DNA of 64,000 nt from Symsagittifera roscoffensis (lineage: Eukaryota; Xenacoelomorpha; Acoela; Convolutidae): assembly GCF_963678635.1 (NCBI RefSeq), contig NC_087062.1:1180001-1244000 (forward strand), given 5' to 3'. The notes beneath the pieces are model-generated. The model saw only the letters and a list, made by a program, of their open reading frames with translations. It did not search any database and was not told the origin of the DNA. The number at the start of each line of letters is the position of its first letter. Position 1 is the first letter of the stretch. Shown here piece by piece: positions 47,597 to 58,000 of this stretch. Both the position numbers and the translations under genes were made by a program.

Positions 47597-48970
47597 AATA
47601 CTTTATATCAACTCCACCGAATTGAAAAAAAAACGAGAAGCGAAAGAAATTTTGCTCGGTTTCTTGCTTTGACCAGGTCGGAGGAAAAATTTTCCGCCGC
47701 TTTCCGCACTCGGGTTATGGTGATGAGTGGGTTCCGTTAAATTGTTTAACTTCCTATTGACTTTTGAAAATCTAAGACCAAAAAACAACGAGTTCTGTTC
47801 TCAGGCACCATAAAAACAACATTTTGATGTTTCCAGCCTGCCTTCAGATGACATGGGGATGGTTAGACTATCGTAAGCTATGATTGAGATTTTGGTATAA
47901 CCTACATACGCAATGTTTCCTGGTAGCTTCTTAACGCTCATGATTTCGCCACTGGGTTTGACGCATCAGGTTACCCGCTGTTTGTTTATTTAATACCCGC
48001 ATTGACCGTCTTATCAAACGATTTCGCTCATGAGTGTAGCATTACACTCAAACTGCGCGGGCTACCTCCTATTTGACTTTAAAAACTCTAAGCTAGTTAT
48101 CTGGATCCTAACCCGTTTTTTTTGCGCTGCTGCACGTTTAGGACATCTTATTCTGGTTTGCCATCTACATCTTGACCAATTACGGTTTTTCTGTTTACTC
48201 GACGTTGCGAACTTTCACCATCTGAACTTTTATCTTTCACGAAAATTCACGTCCCCAATTTCACCACCCCTCTATCATCCTCTCTACGTGATTGAAACCT
48301 TGACCACCCCTCTACGTGATTGAGCGGAGAAAGTATGTTCCATTTTTTTGGGAAAATTATTTGTGTACGTTCCTCTATTGTTTGGTAAGCTTTTCTGAAA
48401 ATCTATGGAAGCTGTGGCACCTTTTTCAGTTCTAACGCAAATTTCACAATTTCAGTGCTCTTTCATATAACATCCCCGTAGCTCGATTAACCAATTTTTA
48501 GGTCCATGACCACGTTATGTTCTTCCTCATCGGTTCAATTACAGCACGCTGCCTGTGTTGACACCCTTGACTTGAGCGACAAAAAGGATGCATTTGATTC
48601 CATGTACTACGTGTTGTATAAATTGATGTGTTCCTTGGTATTATTTATCTCCAATTTATATACATAGACACAATTTTTGTTGAAGTCCACAAACGACAAT
48701 AGATTTAGAATAGCTTGAGGGAAAGCTAGAACTATCTTTTTCCTGCCTTCATTTCACGGACAATAGCGAAAGTGTTTTGGCTTCTGCTTCATGGAGGAAC
48801 CAGCTCATCTCGATAACTGGCCCTTTTCTTCCGTTCATAGTTCACTTCCTGCACCGATCAAGCTGCAGCTGGTTCTCTTTTGAGGCGATTATCTTTTTCC
48901 TGTTCTGACTTCTGTCCTGATTTGGATTCGGGTCTATGCGGGGGGTCATCGTGTACATTGTCTGTGTCTA
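47597..48970 (-). pseudogene. Heavily decayed remainder of the retroelement (RT mostly lost)
   Basis: Lies between the gag-like start and RNase H. Only short uncertain fragments of RT are visible near 47800-47900. Too short for an intact gag-protease-RT segment, so large deletions are likely. Tandem copies of CTCTACGTGATTGA occur near 48280 and 48310. No other gene recognised. Confidence 0.35.
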
Positions 48971-49138
48971 CTAGCATGTCAGACACATTAAAGTTGTCTT
49001 ACACTTTATCGCGAGGCTGAATTGCCCGAACCAGCTATCCCAACTGAACGGCGGAGAGATTGAAGGTTTTCCCCAAAAGATAGGAAACCACGGGAGGTTC
49101 GCCCTGTCATCATTAGCAGGAATTGCTGGCTGCGCCAT
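48971..49138 (-). pseudogene. Possible gag-like N-terminus of the retroelement
   Basis: A 55-codon frame starts MAQPAIPAND and contains PPFSWDSWFGQFSLAIK before two adjacent stops. A proline plus W-xx-W-xx-F-xLA pattern near the start is common in gag proteins of LTR retroelements, which build the particle. Orientation and position, 5' of RNase H and integrase on the same strand, agree. No zinc knuckle or LTR was seen. The assignment is an inference from pattern and context. Confidence 0.4.
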
Positions 49139-50420
49139 GACATTTACCTAACTCAGAAACTCATAAAAATTAAGTAGGAATATAAATGATATATATGCGG
49201 CCCAACACTAACAGATAAATCGAGAAATGGGGGAATCTCAAAAAACTAGCGACAATTGGGAAGCAATTTCTAGTTATCAGGAAAAACAAATCAGCAAAAC
49301 TAGACAGCACCTAAAGTGGAGAAACTCAAGAAAAAATAACATAGAATCAAGTCTTTATGTGAATTGGAAATTTTTGACCCGATGGTGCTAAAAAAAACTT
49401 AATATACTGAAACAGGAGTTTTGCAAAAAAAGATGAAGAGTTCCGGGAAGTTATGTACTTTTTTTCAAACAAAGTTAACATCAGTGACGAGTTAAGCCGT
49501 AAGCAATTCTGAGCCAGGTTGGAATGGAAGTATGGCAAATTTCTGTGTAATGAGCCAGTGCCGTGCACGTGCTCATCTTTTGAATCTGGAGGCAATGCAA
49601 CCCATCTAGAAAACGAATGCTTCTTTTCTTGACCAATTAATAGATGTTGCTAGAGGGTTGTTCTATCACAGTAACTGCAGGTCCAGAAAAATCGAATTCG
49701 AGCACAGTCTGTAATTAGGTTGAACACATCTAAAACAAAAGTTAATAATTTTAGATCGCGCAAAAGTCAACACCTAAGGTTGAGAACTGACCAAATACTT
49801 TTTTTCACTAACAAAACACGTCCGATAGCAGTCGAATCATAGATCGAGCAAAGTGGAAACAAAAATGAGGCGAAACACAAGTGGAGAAGAGTCGAAACAA
49901 ATTCGGTCGAAAGAAATTCGGAGTCGAAACAAAAATTTTAACCGTTTAATTAGAATAAAAATATTACTCAACAAAATAGGCAGTTGCAGTGCAATTATTC
50001 CAAAATTTTACGCCCAAAAATGTAAATGGAAAACATATTAAGAAAAATAGCAAAATTATTTCTGCGCTTTTTGATTTTTTTGCGATGAGGAGGAAAAGGC
50101 AAAAAGTTCAGCTTTTCATCAGATAGTTTCATCCAATAGATAATTTAGGCTATTTGATTTTGTGTGAGAAAGCATCCGTCAAGAAGCAAACAAGAATTAC
50201 AAATTGATTAAAAATGTTTTCGATGAAAACTGATCGCCTGTAAGTTATAAACTAACAAAATTTGGTTCAGTCGCTTGATTTTTAATTGTATTTTTTAATG
50301 TGTGTTGGCTTGGTCTTTCTTTTGATTGAGTCAAGCGAGTAGTACTGCTTATAAAGTGAACTGAATCTGCTAATCATGTAATCAGAAAAATTGTTCATTG
50401 TTTATCAACTCAACAAAATA
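49139..50420. other. AT-rich intergenic sequence and upstream region of transporter gene
   Basis: No gene supported. The last few hundred bases should hold the promoter and 5' UTR of the SLC36-like gene. An upstream in-frame ATG at 50391 exists but has a poorer fit than the ATG at 50421. Confidence 0.4.
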
Positions 50421-53400
50421 ATGGCAGATGAAAAGACTCCTCTTATTGCTTCTGACCTCTCAGAAAAGAGTTCCCCACCTGCCCATGGATCCGCCCAAGT
50501 TGACCTAGAGCACACCAATGCAGATGATGTTCAAGATAGCTGTGAAGATTCGCTGGAAGAGGGAGAAAATAAAGCTGATGGCTCTGATGCAATTCATGAG
50601 GAACAATCACACTCAAGAGATTTTGTGGCACCGAATTCGACAACGTAAGTAGAAATTGTGAAAATTCTTTCTTGGAACAGTCAGCATTCTGAAATTTCAT
50701 CATTCAAATTAGATCAAGATCTACAATTGCAATTCGAACGAGGAGTTCAATTGATTGTCTAGATCAGGCTATTTAACCACCAAACGTTTATTAAATTTAT
50801 AAAGAAAACCGTTGGCTTAAATTAAATATTTTTAGTGATGTCAAATTGCTGACAATATTAGAAGTCTTGAGATTTCTAGTTTTAAAACCCAGAAAGTTGT
50901 TTTTTAAGTTTCAAAAAATGCTTATCACCTTAAAAACAATTGAAAGCGGTTTCCAATGTTAAAATTAGAAACGCCAAAAATATGGCTGCAACTGGCTGAT
51001 ACTGCGGGAGGAAAAACTTAAGAGCCTAAATCAGCACAAAATAGATGTTGCTTTGTTTTTAAGGAACAACACTTCGAAACCGCGTCGGAAAATCAGCTCA
51101 TCGAATGCTCCCCGAAAACTATCCTCTTCTGGACTTCAGAGCTCAGAAGAATCCAAACGAGAGAATGAAAAACGCGCAGCTGCTCGGAAACTAAAGACGC
51201 CAGACTCCGAGATTGATTTGCTGAGTAAGAATAGTGTGGAGTCCCTTTTGGGGGAGGAGAGAAGTGGAGACAATCTGATCACGTGGTATCAATGTCTAGC
51301 TCATGTGACCAAGGTGATTTTTGGCAGATATGGGCAAACAAGAGTTTTTTAGCTTTTGCTTTCAAAATATTTCAACTGAAACTTTGACACTTGCCTAAGA
51401 GAGTAAAAAAAAAAACTAAAGGAGTAAAAAGTTGAAGTAGTCCACTTGTAAACTTTATGCCAATGATTTAGATGTAAAAATTTCTAGTTCAGAGGCGGAA
51501 TTTCTGTATGGCAAGCAACAGGGGCGTATCTAAAATTTTCTCGAGGGGGAAGGCTGTTTTTCGAAAAAAATTTTAGGTAGACCAAATTGAATTTTTGACC
51601 TCTCCCAAACTTTCAAGTCACTGCAAGGACCCTATTGCCTGCAAATTTTTGACGCCGCAGGCAAATATTTGAAAAAACAGGCTAAAAAGTGTTTTTTGGA
51701 AATTTTTAAGATAATTTTAACCAAAACATTGGTTTTCTTTTGCCGCGTGCTCCAATCTCAAAAAATATGCATATGAGCGCAAAAGGCGCCTTCGGAAAAT
51801 TGTAGGGGTGAGGAGGGAAGCGTCGTCCTCTCCCCTAAAACAACTGCTGATGCCCAGGTTGTTTCGATTTTTTTTTCCAAAAAATCCGAGAAACTGTAAG
51901 TGAAAAAATTTTGAGATGCAGTTGGGGATACTTGGGTACACCATTCAGTGCTACGCCTTAACAAAAAAGTATGTTTTTTTGCCATCTCCGTGTTAAAAGT
52001 TCTTTGACTGACCAAAACAAAATGGCGCAGCTCAGCCGACAGACACTGCAGTTTAAATTACCCATATTAAGAAACCGCATTGAAAACTGTAGGTTTGGTG
52101 ATCCTCGGTAAACAAAAATTTCAACTGAGAAAGCATAATCTTGAGAATTGCAAAAATTATAGTAACGCTGGTGAGTAGTACGAAGCTTGGTACTCACTAT
52201 TGACCAAAAATTAGCAAGCTATAGACCAAAAAGTTATAGTTAAAAGAAGCTTAAGTTTAAAATCTCAGACCCCGTGGACCCATATTTCTGGGGTTACGCA
52301 AAAGGTTATCAGTTACCATCCCGACCTATTTTACTATAACTCTCTAATATGCTGAAATTATATTTTTACGTCAGATCTTTTTATCACACCAAGCAGAAAA
52401 AACTACACTAATTTGGAAAAGAAAACTTTCTAAATCGTAGTTTTCTGAAGACGTTCTGTGCTATATGCAAAGTAACCGGCTAATCTTGTTAGATTTTAGT
52501 ATTAGAATAGATCCAAAATTTTGCTGAATAAACACGTTTTAGAAAACTGATGGATTATCTTCTAGGTTTGAAAAAATTGTTTGCAACTTTTTTGTTTCAG
52601 GGTTATGTGGGCACTGGCATATTAGCCCTTCCTTATGCATTCTCTCTAGTGGGTTGTGTAAGCGGTCCACTATTCATGGCCTTTACAATCGTTATGGCCT
52701 TTTGTGCAGTGAACTTCCTCGTAGACGCATGTCGCCACATGTGTAAAATAGAGCAGAGGTCATTTATGGACTATGGCGACTTAGTGGAGAGTGTGTTACG
52801 TCATGGCCCTTTTGAATATCTTCAGAAGTATGGCCCCATCGCAAAAAAGGCTACCAATATTCTACTTGTTATAACTCAACTGGGGTTCTGCGCTGTCTAT
52901 TTGATCTTCATGGCGCAGAATTTAGGTTTTGTTCTCAAAGACTACGGTGTCCAAAATCAATTCGACGTCAGATTAATAACATGCTGTCTATTTGTTCCCG
53001 TAGCTCTTCTCTGCCTCATACGCAACTTGGGTGAGTTAATCTGTTTTGACCTTTAGTGTAGTCTTTACGAGGACTAGTCTCAAAATCGAACCCAATGCAT
53101 CATGAGCGGATCTACAAATTTCTCGAGAGTGAGCGTATTTTGAAAACATTTTCGAAAAATTTTGTCGACATTTTAATAGCTCGACTAAATTGATATTCCG
53201 AGCTCTCACAAATTACTATACAGACACTATTTTGCCCATTTTTTTGCGCTGCAGGCATTAAGAAAACAGGAAAAAAAGTTTTTTGGCACTTTTTGGAAGG
53301 TTTTAACCAAAAAGTCTCGTTTTTTTGACTTCACATCTAAATAAGTGTTTTTGATGCCAAAGGCCAATTGTAGGGTCGGTCAGCCCAAAATGGATATTTC

Positions 53401-54380
53401 AAAATAGTATCTAAAAGGGAAGACCTTTTGGGTGGTCCGGGGGTCGAATCGCGGAAGGAAAAAGAAAGCGACCGCCCAAATTGGCCCAACCCACCACCCC
53501 CTCCGTTATCCGCCACTGCAATGGACAGAACCACTGGCGCCATCCAAAGCAGGTCAATATTCTTACAGTTTTATCTGTTACAGCCTATCTTGCCGTGCTA
53601 TCAGCGCTGGCCAATTTTCTGCTCGCATTTGGATTGGGAGTCATCATCTACGAGGTCTTCCTCCAAGCGCCCAAACCCACCACACACCTGCCCGCGTTCG
53701 AATCCCTCTCGAACCTACCTCTCTGTTTTGGAATCATATCATACTCCCTAGAAGGAATAGCAAATTTACTTCCCTTGGAAAACAAAATGCGAAAACCAGA
53801 ACACTTCAAACGCGTGCTCAACATTGGGTTGTTAATAGTGTTTTCCTTTTCCTTAGTTTTTGGGATTCTGGGCTATGAAATGTTTGGCCATAGTATTCAA
53901 GCCTCTATCACTCTCAACTTACCAAAAACTTGGTATTTTGCACTCACCAAATTTATGTTTGCTTTTGTGATTTTCATAACATATGCGATACAGTTTATAG
54001 TTCCTGTTCGACTTTTTATGCCTTGGGTGAAAGAAAAGTTCCCGAAATGCGATGAAACTATAAGAGAGTATCTGCTTCGAATCTCATTGGTAATTTGTAC
54101 ATTCCTCGCCGCAATTATCGTCCCGAAGCTCGGCACGTTTACTGAACTGATTGGATGTTTTGCATGTTCAACATTAACATTTACACTGCCTGCAATCGTG
54201 TTCCATTTCTCGCTCTACAGCAACCACACAGTATCAGTTAGACGAAAACTCGCTTACAAAGTAATTGTTGTGCTTTTGTTGGTCATGGGAATTTGTGGTT
54301 CTGTGACAGGGTCAGTTTTATCAATAAGAAACCTCATTGCAGCATTTTTCGACGGGAAAGACTATATGAGTGATTTATGA
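50421..54380 (+). CDS. SLC36/PAT-like amino acid transporter, four exons
   Basis: Coding exons are 50421-50644, 51064-51313, 52601-53030 and 53584-54380. All introns are GT-AG (donors GTAAGT, GTGATT, GTGAGT; the last acceptor is TTATCTGTTACAG). The joins keep frame and total 1,701 bp, or 566 residues. Residues 1-145 are a long hydrophilic N-tail. It contains an early acidic dileucine-type motif, EKTPLI (4-9), which in many transporters directs sorting to lysosomes, and a basic Ser-rich patch (about 81-98). The membrane domain starts at about 150 with AHVTKGYVGTGILALPYAF, the SLC36 signature. His155 lies where PAT1 has its proton-binding histidine. IRNLAYLAVLSALANF spans the last junction. About ten to eleven hydrophobic segments follow, ending about 11 residues before TGA. 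Known members co-transport small amino acids with protons at lysosomal or plasma membranes. Substrate unknown. I chose ATG 50421, preceded by AACAAAATA. Confidence 0.85.
51520..51960. mobile_element. MITE-like insertion in transporter intron 2
   Basis: Begins CAGGGGCGTATCTA and TTTTCTCGAGGGGG and ends near CAGTGCTACGCCTTA, roughly an inverted copy of the start. The internal part (AAACAGGCTAAAAAGTG, then AATTTTAACCAAAA) recurs in intron 3, showing a dispersed family. No coding capacity; probably a non-autonomous DNA transposon. Confidence 0.5.
53103..53516. mobile_element. MITE-like insertion in transporter intron 3
   Basis: Starts GAGCGGATCTACAAATTTCTCG and ends CCCCCTCCGTTATCCGCCACTG, so its ends are rough inverted repeats (GCGGATC / ATCCGC). 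It shares the inner blocks of the intron 2 element. It fills most of the 553-bp intron and ends about 65 bp before the acceptor. Open frames reading through it into exon 4 are not coding. Confidence 0.5.
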
Positions 54381-54408
54381 TGTGTTTTTGCACTCTCATT
54401 ATACCTCA

Positions 54409-54414
54409 ATTAAA
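54409..54414 (+). promoter_or_regulatory. Possible polyadenylation signal of transporter gene
   Basis: ATTAAA, a common variant of AATAAA, lies 28 bases after the TGA stop. The short 3' UTR would end just before the repeat cluster. Confidence 0.4.
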
Positions 54415-54415
54415 C

Positions 54416-54569
54416 AAAGTTAACATCCTTCCAACCCCCCCCCCCCAAAAAGATCGTTTAATTTGGTTGACTTGGTTCTGAGGTGGAATCAGCCAATCAG
54501 AATCAAGCAATTTACTGGCAGCTCTCACCAAGTTGAATCCAAATTAAATGCTGAGGTGGAGGATTTTAA

Positions 54570-54630
<61 letters not shown>

Positions 54631-54666
54631 GGGGGGGGGGGGGTGGTGGAGGAGGATGTTAGTTAA
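54416..54666. mobile_element. MITE-like element with GTTAACATCC ends, expanded by simple repeats
   Basis: The left end AAGTTAACATCC and the right end GGAGGATGTTAGTT are inverted repeats, with C-run and G-run next to them. Inside are a TA run (about 54571-54607), a GT run (to about 54630) and a G-run (to about 54643). A short non-autonomous DNA element is the simplest reading. Confidence 0.5.
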
Positions 54667-55004
54667 TTTGATCCCTTTAACTGTCCTTTTTTGTATTCTT
54701 TTTAGTTATTTCATTAATTTTATTATCTTCAAAACCATTTCGGACCAAGTTAACATCCTCCCCCCAGAGCCGTTTGGAGGGGCAGGATGTTAACATGGTT
54801 CTAAGTTGGGATTTTTCAGCCAATCACAATCGAGATTTTTACATGCAGCGCTTAGCAAGTTTAATTCAAATTAGGCGCTGGGGTGGAGGATCTTAACTTG
54901 GTCTATTTGGGGTGGGGGAGGATGTTAACTAGGTCCACCATTCAAATCTACTAAACTAACCAACCATTTAAGCAACTCTGATTACTAACTGCACACTACC
55001 CTAA
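54667..55004. mobile_element. Two further GTTAACATCC inverted-repeat units
   Basis: AAGTTAACATCCTCCCCCC at about 54748 pairs with GGGGCAGGATGTTAAC at about 54779 (short unit). GGGGTGGGGGAGGATGTTAAC at about 54920 closes a longer one that shares CAGCCAATCA and GGTGGAGGAT-TTAAC blocks with the 54416 unit. The third satellite starts right after. Confidence 0.45.
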
Positions 55005-58000
55005 TAGATTTCTGAGAAGCACAGTTTCAGTTTATTGCTTTCTAATTTAAATGTTGCAAACAGTGTTTTTCATGATCGATTGAGGCTAGAATAGATTTCT
55101 GAAAAGTACATTTTGCTGCTTTCATATTTAATTGTTGCAACCAGTGTTTTTCATGATCGATTGATGCTAGGATAGATTTATGAGAGCCACAATTTGTTGC
55201 TTTCTCATTTAAATATTGCAACCAGTGTTTTTCATGATCGATTGAGGCTGGAATAGAATTCTGAGAGGCAGTTTGTTGCTTTCTTATTTAAATATTGCAA
55301 ACAGTGTTTTTCATGATCGAGTGAGGTTAAAATAGATTTCTGAGAGTCACAATTTCTTGCTTCCTCATTTAAATTTGCAATCAGTGTGTTTCATGATCGA
55401 ATGATGCTAGAATAGATTTCTCAGAGGCACAGTTTGCTGCTTTATAATTTAAATGTTGACAACAGTGATTTTCATGATCGATTGACGCTAGAATGGATTC
55501 CTGAAAAGCATAATTTGTTGCGTTCTAACTTAAATATTGCAACCAGTGATTTTTGAGATCGATTCAGACTAGAACAGATTTCTGAGAAGCACAGTTTGTT
55601 GCGTTCTAATTTAAAAGTTGCAACCAGTGCTTTTCTTGATCGATTGAGGCTAGAATAGATTTCTGAGAAGCACAGTTATTTTTCTAATATAAATGTTTCT
55701 ACCAGTGTTTTTTATGGTCGATTGAGGCTAGAATAGACTTCTGAGAGGCGACCAGTGTTTTTTTTGTGATCGATTGTGGCTAGAATTGATTTCTGAGAGA
55801 CACAGTTTGTTGCGTTCTAATTTAAACGTTGCAACCAGTGTTTTTCATGTTCGATTGAGGCTGGAACAGGTTTTTGAGAGCACAGTTTGTTGTTTTCTTA
55901 TTTAAATGTTGCAACCAGTGTTTTTCATGATCGATTGATTCCAGAATAGACTTCTGAGAGGCAACCAGTGTTTTGTTTTTTGAAATCGATTGTGGCTAGA
56001 ATTGATCACTGAGAGAAACAGTTTGTTGATTTTTTGTTTATTTGTTGCAAACAGTGTTTTTCATGATTGATTGAGGCTAGAATATAATTCTGAGAGGCAC
56101 AGTTTGTTCTTTTCAACTTTAAATGTTGCAACCAGTGTTTTTCATGATCGATTGAGGCTAGGATAGATTTCTGAGAAGCACAGTTTGTTGCATTCTAATT
56201 TAAATATTGCAACCAGTGTTTTTTTTATCCATACAGGCAAGAACAGATTCCTGAGAGGCACAGTTTGTTGATTTTTTGTTGATTTGTTGCAAACAGTTTT
56301 TTTTAATGATTGATTGAGCTAGAATAGAATTCTGAGAGGCACATTTTGTTCTTTTCAAACTTGAATGTTGCAACCAGTGTTTTTCATGATCGACTGAGGC
56401 TAGGATAGAGTTCTGAGAGGCACAGTTTGTTGGATTCTAATTTAAATGTTGCAACCAGTGTTTTTTTGTGATCCATTCAGGCAAGAACAGATTTCTGAGA
56501 AGCACAGTTTGTTGCGTTTTAATTTAATTGTTGCAACCAGTCTTTTTCATGATCGATTGAGGCTAGAATAGATTTCCGAGAAGTACAACTTTTTTTTCTA
56601 TTTTAAACGTTCCTACCAGTGTTTTTCATGATCGATTGAGGCTAGGCTAAATTTCTGTGAGGCACAGTTTGTTGCGTTCTAATTTAATATGGCAACCAGT
56701 GTTTTTTGTTATCGATTCAAGTTAGAACAGATTTCTGAGAGGCACAGTTTTTTGCATTCTAATTTGAATGTTGCAACCAGTGTTTTTCATGATCGATTGA
56801 GGCTAGGATAGATTTCCGAGACGCACAGTTCGTTGATTTTATTTTCAAATGTTACAAACAGTGTTTTTCATGATCGATTGAGGCTAAAAACAGATTTCGG
56901 AGAGGCACAATTTGATGTTTTCAAATTTAAATGTTGCAAACAGTATTTTTCTTGATCGATTGAGACTAAGATAGATTTTTGAGAGTCACAGTTTGTTGCA
57001 TTCTAATTTAAAAATTGTAAACAGTGTTTTTCATGATTGATTGATGCTAGACTAGATTTCTGAGAAGCACAGTTTGATGCGTTTGAATTTAAATGTTGCA
57101 GCCAGTGTTTTTCATGATTGCTGAGGCTAGAATAGGTTTCTGAGAGGCACAGCTTGAGTTTTGTGCCTGAGAGACATATTTTGTTGCGTTCTAATTCAAA
57201 TATTGCAGCCAGTGTTTTTCATGATAGATTGAGGCTAGAATAGATTTCTGACAAGCAGAGTTTGTTGATTTCAAATTTAAATGTTGCAAACGCAAACAGT
57301 GTTTTTCATGATCAATTGATTCCAGAATAGACTTCTGAGAGGCAACCAGTGTTTTGTTTTTTGAAATCGATTGTGGCTAGAATTGATTACTGAGAGAAAC
57401 AGTTTGTTGATTTTTTGTTTATTTGTTGCAAACAGTGTTTTTCATGATTGATTGAGGCTAGAATATAATTCTGAGAGGCACAGTTTGTTCTTTTCAACTT
57501 TAAATGTTGCAACCAGTGTTTTTCATGATCGATTGAGGCTAGGATAGATTTCTGAGAAGCACAGTTTGTTGCATTCTAATTTAAATATTGCAACCAGTGT
57601 TTTTTTTATCCATACAGGCAAGAACAGATTCCTGAGAGGCACAGTTTGTTGATTTTTTGTTGATTTGTTGCAAACAGTTTTTTTTAATGATTGATTGAGG
57701 CTAGAATAGAATTCTGAGAGGCACATTTTGTTCTTTTCAAACTTGAATGTTGCAACCAGTGTTTTTCATGATCGATTGATTCCAGAATAGACTTCTGAGA
57801 GGCAACCAGTGTTTTGTTTTTTGAAATCGATTGTGGCTAGAATTGATTACTGAGAGAAACAGTTTGTTGATTTTTTGTTTATTTGTTGCAAACAGTGTTT
57901 TTCATGATTGATTGAGGCTAGAATATAATTCTGAGAGGCACAGTTTGTTCTTTTCAACTTTAAATGTTGCAACCAGTGTTTTTCATGATCGATTGAGGCT

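Noticed and set aside
48030-48323. 97-codon plus-strand frame
   Set aside because: Lies antisense to the decayed retroelement, with no motif or coding bias.
53428-53878. Plus-strand frames starting before exon 4 of the transporter
   Set aside because: Two are out of frame with the transporter. The third joins exon 4 only by reading through the MITE-like intron sequence.
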